Below, one piece after another: positions 6,319-13,240 of a stretch of DNA of 17,667 nt. The notes below the pieces were generated by a model that searched no databases, was not told the origin of the DNA, and worked only from the letters and a program-made list of their open reading frames with translations. How positions within the stretch are numbered: position 1 is the stretch's first letter; the number at the start of each line of letters is the position of its first letter. The translations under genes were made by a program, and so were the position numbers. Source of the DNA: DASPKO01 sp035628055 (GTDB lineage Bacteria > Planctomycetota > Phycisphaerae > Phycisphaerales > UBA1924); assembly GCA_035628055.1 (NCBI GenBank), contig DASPKO010000033.1, positions 1 to 17,667 on the forward strand, read 5' to 3'.

Positions 6319-7191
6319 GTGATGCCGGCCCTGCTTGGCTTTGGTCTGGGCGCCCTGTGCGCCGCCGCGGCGGCGTGGCTGACGGTGCGCCGCTACGTGC
6401 GCTCCATGCGTGCCGCGGAGCGCCGGGCCCGCGCGGCCGAGCAGATGGCCGAGATCGGGGCCATGACCGGCGGCCTCGCCCACGAGATCAAGAATCCCCT
6501 CTCCACGATCGGGCTCAACGCCCAGCTCCTGACCGAGGCCCTCGAGGAGTCCGCGCTCCCCGACGAGGAGCGGGCCCGCCTCCTCGGCAGGGCCGGGGCG
6601 CTGCGGCGCGAGGCGGAGCGGCTGCGGGACATCCTCGCCGACTTCCTCGAGTTCGCCGGGCGCGTCCACCTCGAGCCCGTGCGCACCGACCTCAACGTGC
6701 TGATCGACGAGTTGGCCGACTTCTTCCTTCCCGAGGCCGAGGGGCAGGGCGTGCGCCTGCGGGTCCAGCTCGCGCCGACTCCGCTGGTGTGCGACCTCGA
6801 CACCAAGCTGATGAAGCAGGCCCTATTGAACCTGCTCCTTAATGCGACCCAGGCGATGAGCTCGCCCGAATGCCGGCAGTCGCCGCGCGCCTGCGAGCTG
6901 CTGGTGCGCACGCGCCAGGTCCGCGAGGCCGACGGCGCCCTGGCCGCGGCGGTGCACGTGACGGACACCGGGCCGGGGATGGACCGGGCGACGCTGGCGC
7001 GGATCTTCACCCCGTACTTCACCACCAAGTCCGGCGGGAGCGGGCTGGGCCTGCCGATGGCCCGCCGGCTGATCCAGGAGCACGGCGGGCGCCTCGACGT
7101 GCACTCCGAGCCCGGGCGGGGGTCGGATTTCGTGGTCGTGCTCCCGCTGGCCCCCCGCAACGCCGGCCCCGCGCGCGCGGGCGACCGCTAG
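6319..7191 (+). CDS. Membrane-anchored sensor histidine kinase, NtrB/ZraS-like
   Basis: The 290-aa protein has one N-terminal membrane segment (about 4-22), then a short linker straight into a HisKA domain with the phospho-acceptor H-box GGLAHEIKNPLSTI (His55). The HATPase domain follows with N-box QALLNLLLNATQAM (Asn175), G1 box DTGPGM (Asp216), F-box TPYFTTK and G2 box GGSGLGLPMARRL. The H-box and TPYFTTK style match the NtrB/ZraS/AtoS subfamily, which usually pairs with sigma54-type response regulators. There is no sensor domain beyond the anchor, so the stimulus may come from a partner. No response regulator lies nearby. Start could be GTG 6319 or ATG 6322. The stop TAG overlaps the stop of the convergent gene within CTAG. 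Confidence 0.93.
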   Translation: MMPALLGFGLGALCAAAAAWLTVRRYVRSMRAAERRARAAEQMAEIGAMTGGLAHEIKNPLSTIGLNAQLLTEALEESALPDEERARLLGRAGALRREAERLRDILADFLEFAGRVHLEPVRTDLNVLIDELADFFLPEAEGQGVRLRVQLAPTPLVCDLDTKLMKQALLNLLLNATQAMSSPECRQSPRACELLVRTRQVREADGALAAAVHVTDTGPGMDRATLARIFTPYFTTKSGGSGLGLPMARRLIQEHGGRLDVHSEPGRGSDFVVVLPLAPRNAGPARAGDR

Positions 7192-7535
7192 AGGGACTTC
7201 CAGAGCCCGATGATGTTGCCCTCCGGGTCGGCGAGCCAGGAGAAGGTGCCCATGCCCGGGACCTCGGTGGGAGGCACGAGCGTCCGCCCGCCGAGCGACT
7301 CGGCTTTCTTGGCATACGCCCCCAGGTCGTCGACCTCGACGTAGACCAGGCAGTAGTTGTGCGGCTCGTGCCCCAGCGAGTTGAGATGGCCCTGGATCCC
7401 TTCTTTGGCGCCGGTGTTGATCATCCGTGCCGGGCCATAGGCCTCGAACTTCCAGTCGAAGAGCGCGGCGTAGAACTTCTGGCAGGCGGCGCCGTCACGG
7501 CAGCCAATCTCGAAATGCACGACGGGATTGGGCAT
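7188..7535 (-). CDS. VOC (glyoxalase/bleomycin-resistance fold) family protein
   Basis: This is a single vicinal-oxygen-chelate module of 115 aa, beginning MPNPVVHFEIGCRDGAACQKFYAALFDW and ending WLADPEGNIIGLWKSL. These are the hallmark first and last beta-alpha-beta elements of stand-alone VOC proteins. His7 and the PEGN region sit where metal or substrate ligands usually lie, but the reaction cannot be inferred. ATG at 7535 is preceded by AAGGAG 7 nt upstream, one of the strongest Shine-Dalgarno sequences in the window, so the longer frame to 7916 is rejected. Divergent from queA and convergent with the histidine kinase. Confidence 0.9.
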   Translation of the reverse strand: MPNPVVHFEIGCRDGAACQKFYAALFDWKFEAYGPARMINTGAKEGIQGHLNSLGHEPHNYCLVYVEVDDLGAYAKKAESLGGRTLVPPTEVPGMGTFSWLADPEGNIIGLWKSL

Positions 7536-7591
7536 CGCGGGACTCCTTCTGGGCCGCGCCGGGTGGGCGGGCGCGCCCCGGCGGGAGTCCA

Positions 7592-7597
7592 AGCGTA
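7592..7597 (-). promoter_or_regulatory. Candidate -10 element for the VOC gene
   Basis: TACGCT on the minus strand would start transcription near 7585, giving a leader of about 50 nt with the AAGGAG site. No good -35 is visible. Confidence 0.3.
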
Positions 7598-7644
7598 CCG
7601 GCCGCAAGCCCGCTCGGTTGAAGGGGGCGTCCGGCGGGGCCGGC

Positions 7645-7650
7645 AACAAT
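7645..7650 (+). promoter_or_regulatory. -10 element of queA, leaderless arrangement
   Basis: AACAAT (4 of 6 matches to TATAAT) ends 5 nt before the GTG start at 7656. A TTGAAG at 7618-7623 is too far upstream (21 nt) to be a normal -35. Confidence 0.35.
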
Positions 7651-7655
7651 CGGGC

Positions 7656-8882
7656 GTGCTCCGGACCGCGTCCCTCGACTATCACCTGCCGGCGGGCGCC
7701 GTTGCCACCCGGCCCGCGGAGCCGCGCGACTTGGCGCGGATGCTCGTGCTGCGCCGCTCGGGCGACCGGGCCCCCGAGCACCGGGTGGTCCGCGACCTCC
7801 CGGCGATCCTGCGCCCGGGCGACCTTCTCGTGGTCAACTCGACCGCGGTGCTGCCGGCCCGCTTCCGCGGGGTGCGCCTGGACAGCGGCGGCACCGTCGA
7901 CGGCCTCTATCTTCACCGGTGGGCCGACGGCGCCGGAGACGCGCCGCCCGGGCCTGACTCCGACGGGCCGCTGCGCTGGGCGGTGCTGCTCAAGGCGCGT
8001 CGGACCAGGCCGGGCGTGCGCATCGGGCTGGCCGACTCCGTTGGGAACCCGAGCGGTCTATTTCTCCGGGTGCTCGGGCGTGCCGGAGAACCGAGCCCGC
8101 CCGGAACGGCCCCCGGCGCGCCCGAGGCCGCCAGGGCGTGGGCCGTCGAGGTCGAGGGCGCGCCGCGGGGGATGACCACGCCCGAGGTGTTGGCGCGGAT
8201 CGGGCTGACCCCCCTGCCCCCGTACATCCGGCAGGCCCGCAAGGCGCACGGGCGGCAGCCCGACGAGCGGGGGGACCGGGGGGCATATCAGACGGTGTTT
8301 GCCGACCCGGATCAGGCCGAATCGGTCGCGGCCCCGACCGCGGGCCTGCACTTCACTCCCGCGCTGCTCGCGGCCGTGGAGGCCGCGGGGGTGACGATCG
8401 CCCGGGTGGTCCTGCACGTGGGCGCGGGCACGTTCCGGCCGGTCGAGGCCGAGTTCGTCGAGGAACACACGATGCACGCGGAGTGGTGCCTCGTCCCCGC
8501 CGAGACGGTCGAGCGGGTCGGGCGTGCCCGCGCGGTCGGGGGGCGCGTGGTCGCGGTCGGGACCACCGCGGCCCGCACCCTCGAGTCGTTTGATCTCGGT
8601 CCCGGAGCGCGGGGCGACCTCGCGGCCTGGACGCGGCTGCTCATCACGCCGGGATACCGGTTCCGCAACGTCGATGCGCTGCTGACGAACTTTCATCTGC
8701 CCCGCAGCACGCTGCTGGCCCTGGTGGCCGCGTTCCTCGGGCCCGGGGCGCCGGACACCACGAGCGCCCCGGAGGACCACGCCGCGGCCTGCGCGCGCCG
8801 GGTCATCGATGCCTACGGGCTCGCGCTCGAGGCCGGCTACCGCTTCTATTCCTTCGGCGATGCCATGCTGATTCTGCCCTGA
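7656..8882 (+). CDS. queA: S-adenosylmethionine:tRNA ribosyltransferase-isomerase
   Basis: QueA transfers and isomerises the ribosyl group of SAM onto 7-aminomethyl-7-deazaguanine in tRNA, giving epoxyqueuosine. Conserved blocks are LDYHLPAGAVATRPAEPRD (7-25), LRPGDLLVVNSTAVLPARF (52-70), PLPPYIR (186-192), YQTVFADPDQAESVAAPTAG (211-230), LHFTPALLAA (231-240), LHVGAGTFRPVE (253-264), TLLTN-type ALLTNFHLPRSTLL (341-354) and GYRFYSFGDAMLI (394-406). The GTG start at 7656 puts LRTASLDYHLP right at the N terminus, as in the family. At 408 aa it exceeds the usual 340-355. The extra residues are Pro/Gly/Asp-rich loops at about 91-106 and 141-162, and another at about 361-376. No tgt or queuosine partner gene is adjacent. 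Confidence 0.96.
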   Translation: MLRTASLDYHLPAGAVATRPAEPRDLARMLVLRRSGDRAPEHRVVRDLPAILRPGDLLVVNSTAVLPARFRGVRLDSGGTVDGLYLHRWADGAGDAPPGPDSDGPLRWAVLLKARRTRPGVRIGLADSVGNPSGLFLRVLGRAGEPSPPGTAPGAPEAARAWAVEVEGAPRGMTTPEVLARIGLTPLPPYIRQARKAHGRQPDERGDRGAYQTVFADPDQAESVAAPTAGLHFTPALLAAVEAAGVTIARVVLHVGAGTFRPVEAEFVEEHTMHAEWCLVPAETVERVGRARAVGGRVVAVGTTAARTLESFDLGPGARGDLAAWTRLLITPGYRFRNVDALLTNFHLPRSTLLALVAAFLGPGAPDTTSAPEDHAAACARRVIDAYGLALEAGYRFYSFGDAMLILP

Positions 8883-8964
8883 ACCGGTGCGCGGCGTCGG
8901 CGGGCATCGGCTCCGCGCGCGGGCTCGCGTGCCCGTCGCATGATCCGAGGCCGGGACCGCCGCG

Positions 8965-8970
8965 TACCCT
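8965..8970 (+). promoter_or_regulatory. -10 element of the beta-barrel protein gene, leaderless arrangement
   Basis: TACCCT ends 5 nt before the GTG at 8976 that best fits the signal peptide. No Shine-Dalgarno is present. The identical hexamer precedes the sensor kinase start at 17318. Confidence 0.45.
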
Positions 8971-8975
8971 TGGGC

Positions 8976-9815
8976 GTGCCGCGATGGACAGCCAGCCCGT
9001 GCCTGGCGCTCGCCGCCTGGGTGCTCGTGGCCAGCGCCGCACGGGCGCAGCAGCCGGTCGCGGGGCTGGAGGCCGACGGGCCGTCGCAGGACCGCCTCGC
9101 GCCCAGGACGATCACGTTCCGAGTGCCGCACGCCGGCGCCGAGGCCGGCTCGCGCGGGCCATCGCTCTCGTCGGCCCTCGAGCCCGGCGCGCGTCACGGG
9201 GGGCTCGACCTGGGCGCCCTGGACGGTGCGCTTCCGGTGTCCGAGCACGCCGGCGCGGCGCCCCTGATGTTCCGAACGAGCGAGACGTTCGGACGGGGCC
9301 CGCTGCGGCTGGAGCTTGGCATGGCGCGCCTCGACCCGGCGGGCGAGGGGCCGATGGGACAGACGCGCTTGGGTATCGGGGGGCTCGGGGGCGTGGCCGT
9401 GGCCGAGGGCGAGCTGGGGATCTACGACCTCTCGCTGAGGTGGCGGGCCCTGCGGGCCGGCCCGGTTTCGCTCTCGCTGATCGGAGGGGTGCGGGCGATG
9501 CACGTCGACGTCCTGCCGGACCTGGCGGACGATCCATATTCCCGGATGACCTCGTTCACGCCCATCCCGGTGGCTGGGGGCGGGCTGCGCTGGGACGTGG
9601 GTCGCGGGGTCTTCGTGCGGGGGCAGGGCGTCGGGCACGCCGGCGAGGACGAGGGTTCGTTCTACGACCTGACGCTCGAGACGGGCCTGGGGGTTTCGAG
9701 CCGTGCCGAGGTCTCACTGGGATTCCAGCACCTCCGGGCGGTGGTGGGGGAAGGGTCGGGGAGCGCGGGGCTCAACCGCGACGCGGTGCTGCTGCAGTTC
9801 CGCGTGCGCTACTAG
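8976..9815 (+). CDS. Probable outer-membrane beta-barrel protein, function unknown
   Basis: Starting at GTG 8976 gives 279 aa with a clear Sec signal peptide: MPRW, a hydrophobic core LALAAWVLVA, and likely cleavage after SAARA before QQ. The ATG at 8940 would add 12 mostly charged residues and is less likely. The mature part is rich in Gly and alternating hydrophobic/polar strands (LRLELGMARLD, ISLRW-like LSLRWRALRAG, VSLSLIGGVRAMHVDV, AEVSLGFQHLRAVV). It ends in DAVLLQFRVRY, whose alternating pattern and terminal Tyr are typical of outer-membrane barrel C termini. I do not recognise a specific family. It is transcribed in the same direction as queA but has its own promoter signal, so it is probably separate. 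Confidence 0.75.
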   Translation: MPRWTASPCLALAAWVLVASAARAQQPVAGLEADGPSQDRLAPRTITFRVPHAGAEAGSRGPSLSSALEPGARHGGLDLGALDGALPVSEHAGAAPLMFRTSETFGRGPLRLELGMARLDPAGEGPMGQTRLGIGGLGGVAVAEGELGIYDLSLRWRALRAGPVSLSLIGGVRAMHVDVLPDLADDPYSRMTSFTPIPVAGGGLRWDVGRGVFVRGQGVGHAGEDEGSFYDLTLETGLGVSSRAEVSLGFQHLRAVVGEGSGSAGLNRDAVLLQFRVRY

Positions 9816-9869
9816 ACCACCAATTTGGGTTTCTTTGCCCGAGCCCGAACCCGGGCGCTCCGGGCGGGG

Positions 9870-9875
9870 TATAGT
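9870..9875 (+). promoter_or_regulatory. -10 element of the RRM protein gene
   Basis: TATAGT is one of the best -10 hexamers here and stands alone in GC-rich DNA. It predicts a start near 9882, directly at the base of the hairpin that follows. No good -35 is seen. Confidence 0.55.
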
Positions 9876-9882
9876 TGGCTTC

Positions 9883-9919
9883 GCGGCGCGGTCCGGGAAA
9901 GTCCCGGTCCGCACGCCGC
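9883..9919 (+). other. Strong hairpin at the 5' end of the RRM gene leader
   Basis: GCGGCG (9883-9888) pairs with CGCCGC (9914-9919). CGG (9889-9891) pairs with CCG (9909-9911). After a T-T mismatch, CCGGGA (9893-9898) pairs with TCCCGG (9902-9907) over an AAG loop. Only CA (9912-9913) is bulged. It would form the very 5' end of a leader of about 125 nt. No T-run follows, so a terminator is unlikely; mRNA stabilisation or autoregulation is possible. Confidence 0.6.
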
Positions 9920-10007
9920 ACGTCAGGACCTGCGCAGATCTCGCCCGAGCGTCAGTGTTTGGTTCCGTCCATAGGTAAGGAAAGCTCGGGCAAGGATCGG
10001 TGCAGGT

Positions 10008-10403
10008 ATGAAGCTTTACGTAGGCAATCTCGCTTTTTCCATGACGGACTCCGAGCTGCAGCAGGCCTTTGCTCAGCACGGCGCGGTCACCTCCGCTTCG
10101 GTGGTGATGGACCGTGAGACGGGCCGCTCGCGCGGCTTCGGCTTCGTCGAAATGCCCAACGACGAAGAGGCCCGTCAGGCGATCGAGCAGATGAACGGTC
10201 AGCAGCTCGGCGGCCGGGCCCTGGTTGTCAACGAGGCGCGCCCCCGCGAGGAGCGCTCCTTCGGTGGCGGCGGCGGGAGCCGTGGCGGCTTCGGCGGCGG
10301 CGGCGGGGGTGGCGGTCGCGGCGGCCGGGGCGGTGGCTTCGGCGGCGGCGGCGGGGGTCGCGGCGGCTACGGCGGCGGCGGCAGCTCCGGCGGCGGCTGG
10401 TAA
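10008..10403 (+). CDS. Glycine-rich RNA-binding protein with one RRM domain
   Basis: The 131-aa protein has a complete RNA recognition motif at residues 1-78: RNP2 is LYVGNL (3-8), and RNP1 is in RGFGFVEM (about 43-50), with the aromatic residues for base stacking present. From about residue 84 to the end it is almost pure Gly with Arg, Ser, Phe and Tyr (RGG/FGGGG/YGGGG). This is the domain plan of bacterial and cyanobacterial Rbp proteins, which are often cold-responsive. The tail is encoded by GGC/GGT repeats that could expand or contract. ATG at 10008 is fixed by the RNP2 position; the nearest Shine-Dalgarno-like element is weak. A long structured leader precedes it and a strong terminator follows. 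Confidence 0.95.
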   Translation: MKLYVGNLAFSMTDSELQQAFAQHGAVTSASVVMDRETGRSRGFGFVEMPNDEEARQAIEQMNGQQLGGRALVVNEARPREERSFGGGGGSRGGFGGGGGGGGRGGRGGGFGGGGGGRGGYGGGGSSGGGW

Positions 10404-10467
10404 TCCCGGGCTCGCCGGGCAGGCGGGCCCCGCCCGACAGCCCGACGGCACACCCATCACGCAACCA

Positions 10468-10497
10468 AGCCCCGGCCTCGGCCGGGGCTTTTTCTTT
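10468..10497 (+). terminator. Rho-independent terminator after the RRM gene
   Basis: AGCCCCGGCC (10468-10477) pairs perfectly with GGCCGGGGCT (10480-10489). A T-rich tract (TTTTTCTTT, 10489-10497) follows at once. It is the clearest terminator in the window, 65 bp after the RRM stop. Confidence 0.92.
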
Positions 10498-10545
10498 GCG
10501 CCCGGCGCCCGAGCCCCGCGCTGGGCGCGCACCCAGCGCCCGCAG

Positions 10546-10551
10546 TAGGCT
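10546..10551 (+). promoter_or_regulatory. -10 element of the lipoprotein gene, leaderless arrangement
   Basis: TAGGCT ends 6 nt before ATG at 10558, placing the predicted transcript start on the A of the start codon. A small inverted repeat, GCTGGG/CCCAGC (10520-10537), lies just upstream. Confidence 0.5.
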
Positions 10552-10557
10552 CTGCCG

Positions 10558-11229
10558 ATGCGAGTCCGTGACGGAACGTGCCTATGGCTGCTGGCGGTCC
10601 TCCTGGTGCTTGCCGGGTGCCGGGGTTCGGGCGGTGAGCTGCGCGCGCGCTCGGTGGGCGAGCCGCACGTGGAGTTCGCTCCCGAGCTCTCGACCGCCGT
10701 GTACTGGTCGCAGGATGCCAACACCGCGGACATCTATCTCAGCGACCTGCCCGTGGACCGGCTCGCGGGAGGCCGGGCCGGTCTCGGCGAGGGCACGGGC
10801 AGCCTGATCCACGTCCACATGTTCCTGGCCCCACGGGCCGGGAAGACGCCCATCGACGAGACCGCCTGCAACATGACGATCCGGCACCTGGTGCTGGCCG
10901 GCGGGCAGCGCGGGCTCTACGGGGGCGGGGGCTTTTTGCTGCCCGGTGACCGCGCGGGAGCGGCCCGTTTCTCGGCCTCGGTGCGCAGCGCGAGCGTGAA
11001 GCTGCTCCGCGCCGACCCCGGTTTCGTCGACCATCTCCGCGTCGCCGAGGTGACGGGAAACCTGACGGCCCGGCTCGATCGTGAGGGGGCCGCGGCGGCC
11101 GCCGCGCTCTTCTCGGAGCAGATCGCGGACCTTCCCGCCGCCTCCGGTCTGGCACCGGACCGGCACCCGGCCGGCACGCGCGACGGGCAGGACCCTGGCG
11201 GGGAGACCGCCGAGGAGTCTGGCGGCTAA
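10558..11229 (+). CDS. Lipoprotein of unknown function
   Basis: The 223-aa product begins with a typical lipoprotein signal: MRVRDGT, hydrophobic LWLLAVLLVL, and lipobox LAGC with Cys21. The mature region contains a soluble domain (VEFAPELSTAVYWSQDANTADIYLSDLP ... IHVHMFLAPRAGKTPIDETACNMTIRHLVLAGGQRGLYGGGGFLLPG ... FSASVRSASVKLLRADPGFVDHL). This reads as an alternating beta sandwich. The C-terminal 35 residues are a charged, Gly/Asp-rich tail. I do not recognise a family; similar small lipoproteins occur in planctomycetes, but I cannot confirm homology. It follows the RRM terminator and has its own promoter signal. Its TAA stop overlaps the stop of the convergent dehydrogenase gene. Confidence 0.78.
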   Translation: MRVRDGTCLWLLAVLLVLAGCRGSGGELRARSVGEPHVEFAPELSTAVYWSQDANTADIYLSDLPVDRLAGGRAGLGEGTGSLIHVHMFLAPRAGKTPIDETACNMTIRHLVLAGGQRGLYGGGGFLLPGDRAGAARFSASVRSASVKLLRADPGFVDHLRVAEVTGNLTARLDREGAAAAAALFSEQIADLPAASGLAPDRHPAGTRDGQDPGGETAEESGG

Positions 11230-12533
11230 CGGGACGCGGGCACGAGGCGCAGGACCTTGTCGTCGCCGGGGCTCGGGCGGGCCCGCCCGTCCCGGTTCGA
11301 GGTGGTGACGTAGAGCGCCCCATCGGGTCCCTGCGCCACCTCGCGGATGCGCCCGTGGTCGGTCAGGATCACCTCGTGGCCGACGTACCGCGGGCCGTCA
11401 AGGACGATGCGATAGACGCCGGGGCGTTTCTCGCGACCGAGGCCGCCGAGCATGCCGACCATGAAGTTGCCCTTCCATTCGGGGAAGAGATCGCCCGTGT
11501 AGAAAGCGCCGCTCGCGGGCGCGGTGGCGGGCGTCCAGGTGACCAGCGGCGCTTCCATGCCCTCGCGCGTCTCGTCGTGGTGGATGATCGGCCATCCGTA
11601 GTTCTTGCCCTTCTCCACGAGGTTGACCTCGTCACCGCCGTGGCCCGCCTCGCCCGACGGCCCGTGCTCGGACTGGAACATGCGCCCGCTGCCGGGCTGC
11701 CAGTCCATGCCCTGGGCGTTGCGATGCCCGTACGACCAGATCTCGGGCCGCACGCCCTTGGCCCGGTGCTCGGGGCCGGCGAAGGGGTTGTCCTCGGGGA
11801 TCGAGCCGTCGTCGTTGACCCGCAGCGTCTTGCCGCCCAGCGAGGTCAGGTCCTGCGCCAACTCCTTCTTGAACATCTCCCCCGCGGTGATGTAGAGCTT
11901 GCCATCGGGGCCGAAGCCCACGCGGCAGCCGGCGTGGTTCACCGAGGCGGGGATGCCCTTGAGGATCGGGGTCGCGCCGGCCAGCGTCTCCAGCGGCGGC
12001 CTCGACCCGTCGCTCACCGGACGTATCGCCAGGGTGTATCGGTCGACGCGCACGTCGCCGTCGGTGTGCCCGTAGGCGAGATACACGTAGCCGTTGTTGG
12101 CGAAGGCCGGGTGCAGGCACATCCCCATGAGCCCGATCTCGCCCCGCGCGGTCTTCACGTTGGGCACCGTGTGGAGCGGCTCGGCCCGGAGCACTCCCTT
12201 GGCATCGATCACGCGCACGCGCCCCGGGCGCTCGGTCACGAGCATCCGTCCGTCGGGCAGGAAGACGATGTCCCACGGAACCTCGAGACCCTCGGCGACG
12301 ACCTCCACGCGGTACTCGGGCGCACTGCGAGCAGCAGGAGCGCGCGCGGGTGTGGGGACCGTGGGCGCCGCAGGGTCTGCCGGAACCACCCCTGGAATCG
12401 CCGGCAGTGCTGGTACCGGCGGGACCCGTGGAGTCGCGGGCCTTGGAGGAGCCGGATGCGCTGGGGGCGTGGGGCCCGGCTGGGGAGCACTCGCGAGGAG
12501 GCAGACGAGGACGAGACCGGTGTGCAGGAACAT
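11226..12533 (-). CDS. Secreted PQQ-dependent sugar dehydrogenase-like protein (sGDH/YliI family)
   Basis: This is a six-bladed propeller of the soluble glucose/aldose sugar dehydrogenase family, which oxidises sugars with PQQ and calcium outside the cytoplasm. ATG at 12533 gives 435 aa with a signal peptide MFLHTGLVLVCLLASA. A Pro/Ala-rich linker (about 17-72) precedes the catalytic domain. Family blocks are VPWDIVFLPDGRMLVTERPG (85-104), EIGLMGMCLHPAFANNGYVY (132-151), NHAGCRVGFGPDGKLYIT (199-216; His200 at the catalytic-base position, though the usual G-R motif reads GCR), GHRNAQGMDW (269-278), SEHGPSG...GGDEVN (288-304) and GKNYGWP (309-315). Function in the periplasm is likely; the substrate is unknown and no PQQ-synthesis gene is nearby. 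A GGAG lies 10 nt before the start. The longer frame to 12701 lacks support. Confidence 0.9.
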   Translation of the reverse strand: MFLHTGLVLVCLLASAPQPGPTPPAHPAPPRPATPRVPPVPALPAIPGVVPADPAAPTVPTPARAPAARSAPEYRVEVVAEGLEVPWDIVFLPDGRMLVTERPGRVRVIDAKGVLRAEPLHTVPNVKTARGEIGLMGMCLHPAFANNGYVYLAYGHTDGDVRVDRYTLAIRPVSDGSRPPLETLAGATPILKGIPASVNHAGCRVGFGPDGKLYITAGEMFKKELAQDLTSLGGKTLRVNDDGSIPEDNPFAGPEHRAKGVRPEIWSYGHRNAQGMDWQPGSGRMFQSEHGPSGEAGHGGDEVNLVEKGKNYGWPIIHHDETREGMEAPLVTWTPATAPASGAFYTGDLFPEWKGNFMVGMLGGLGREKRPGVYRIVLDGPRYVGHEVILTDHGRIREVAQGPDGALYVTTSNRDGRARPSPGDDKVLRLVPASR

Positions 12534-12571
12534 TCGGGTGGCTCCGGTGGCCGGCACGGGCGCCCGGCAAG

Positions 12572-12577
12572 AGTCTA
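12572..12577 (-). promoter_or_regulatory. Candidate -10 element for the sugar dehydrogenase gene
   Basis: TAGACT on the minus strand predicts a start near 12565 and a leader of about 32 nt that includes GGAG. No -35 is apparent. Confidence 0.35.
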
Positions 12578-12698
12578 CTACCCGCTCACGCCGGGCAGCG
12601 TTCTCCGGGGAAGCCCCCCACTGCGGGCACGCACCCCCGCACGATCGGCCCGCCGGGGAAGGGCGTATCCCCACCAGAGCAGGGCAGGGACACCGCCC

Positions 12699-12709
12699 CA
12701 ACCCGGTTG
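12699..12709. repeat. 11-bp palindrome between the dehydrogenase and CsbD genes
   Basis: CAACC-C-GGTTG is a perfect inverted repeat next to GTTTAA. The 287-bp divergent region 12534-12820 otherwise holds no gene, and on the plus strand I find no TANNNT hexamer for the CsbD gene. The palindrome is a candidate operator or part of an alternative-sigma promoter, but it could be chance. Confidence 0.3.
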
Positions 12710-12820
12710 TTTAAGCCCCGCACTGATCGCTCGGCGACGCGGCCGCCGCGTCAGGTCGCGTAGAGAAGAGTGGGCGCCCCGCCGTGGCGGCGCCATGTGA
12801 ACCTGGTCAGGAGCCAGCGC

Positions 12821-13045
12821 ATGAACAGGGACAACATCCGCGGCCTGGGCAAGCAGATCAAGGGGCACGCCAAGGGCATGGCGGGCCGCATGGCGGGCGA
12901 TGACAGCCTCCGCGCGGAGGGCGCCGCCGACCGCGTCGCGGGGCGCGTGCAGGAGGGCTGGGGCAACCTGAAGAAGGAAGTGCGCGACACCGCGGCGGAA
13001 ATCCGCCAGAACGTGAACGAGGCTTCGCATCGCGATCTGGACTAG
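12821..13045 (+). CDS. CsbD family stress-response protein
   Basis: This is a 74-aa hydrophilic, mostly helical protein of the CsbD/YjbJ family. It starts MNRDNIRGLGKQIKGHAKGMAGRMAGDDSLRAEGAADRVAGRVQ and ends with a helix KKEVRDTAAEIRQNVNEA. The family pattern (G-x-xKQ-x-KG-x-xK, then D-x-xL-x-xEG-xx-x-x-xG) is visible. Members are induced by general stress in many bacteria; the biochemical role is not known. ATG at 12821 has AGGAG 8 nt upstream; the GTG at 12770 in frame has no such site. It is monocistronic, closed by the terminator that follows. Confidence 0.92.
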   Translation: MNRDNIRGLGKQIKGHAKGMAGRMAGDDSLRAEGAADRVAGRVQEGWGNLKKEVRDTAAEIRQNVNEASHRDLD

Positions 13046-13075
13046 CCCGCCGCCTGACGACCGCGACCACACCGA

Positions 13076-13116
13076 CGCCCGGGGACGAGTTGGCTCGCCC
13101 TCGGGCGTTGTCCTTT
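13076..13116 (+). terminator. Probable rho-independent terminator after the CsbD gene
   Basis: CGCCCG (13076-13081) pairs with CGGGCG (13102-13107). Inside, GGG pairs with CCT including one wobble, and CGAG pairs with CTCG over a TTGG loop, with one A-C mismatch. TTGTCCTTT follows. The stem is strong and the T-tract is interrupted. The rest of 13046-13240 holds only a small CCGGC-GGAA-GCCGG hairpin (13186-13199). Confidence 0.7.
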
Positions 13117-13240
13117 GGGCTGCCCTAGTTCTCTGGGCGGCGCCAGTCATGCCGGCCGCGGAGGCGAACCGTCAGGACGGGACCACCGGCGGAAGCCGGC
13201 TTGCCGCGGGCGCGTGGGGGACGACGGATGAAGCGGTCGC

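Noticed and set aside
8883..8964. Terminator after queA
   Set aside because: CGGGC and GCCCG arms can pair across the region, but the loop is long and no T-run follows.
8058..9638. A 526-residue open frame on the minus strand opposite queA and the beta-barrel gene
   Set aside because: It runs across two separate real genes and is low-complexity and Arg-rich, so it is a GC shadow. The same applies to similar long frames at 13805-15283 (minus), 15357-17303 (plus) and 11355-12800 (plus).
10260..10400. GGC/GGT-rich tandem-looking DNA at the end of the RRM gene as a repeat array
   Set aside because: It is the coding sequence of the Gly-rich tail, with irregular units, so not a separate repeat element.
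12709..12714. GTTTAA as a SigB-type -35 before the CsbD gene
   Set aside because: It matches the Bacillus SigB -35, and csbD is a SigB gene there, but no GGGTAT-like -10 follows at 12-15 nt. The taxon also does not fit.
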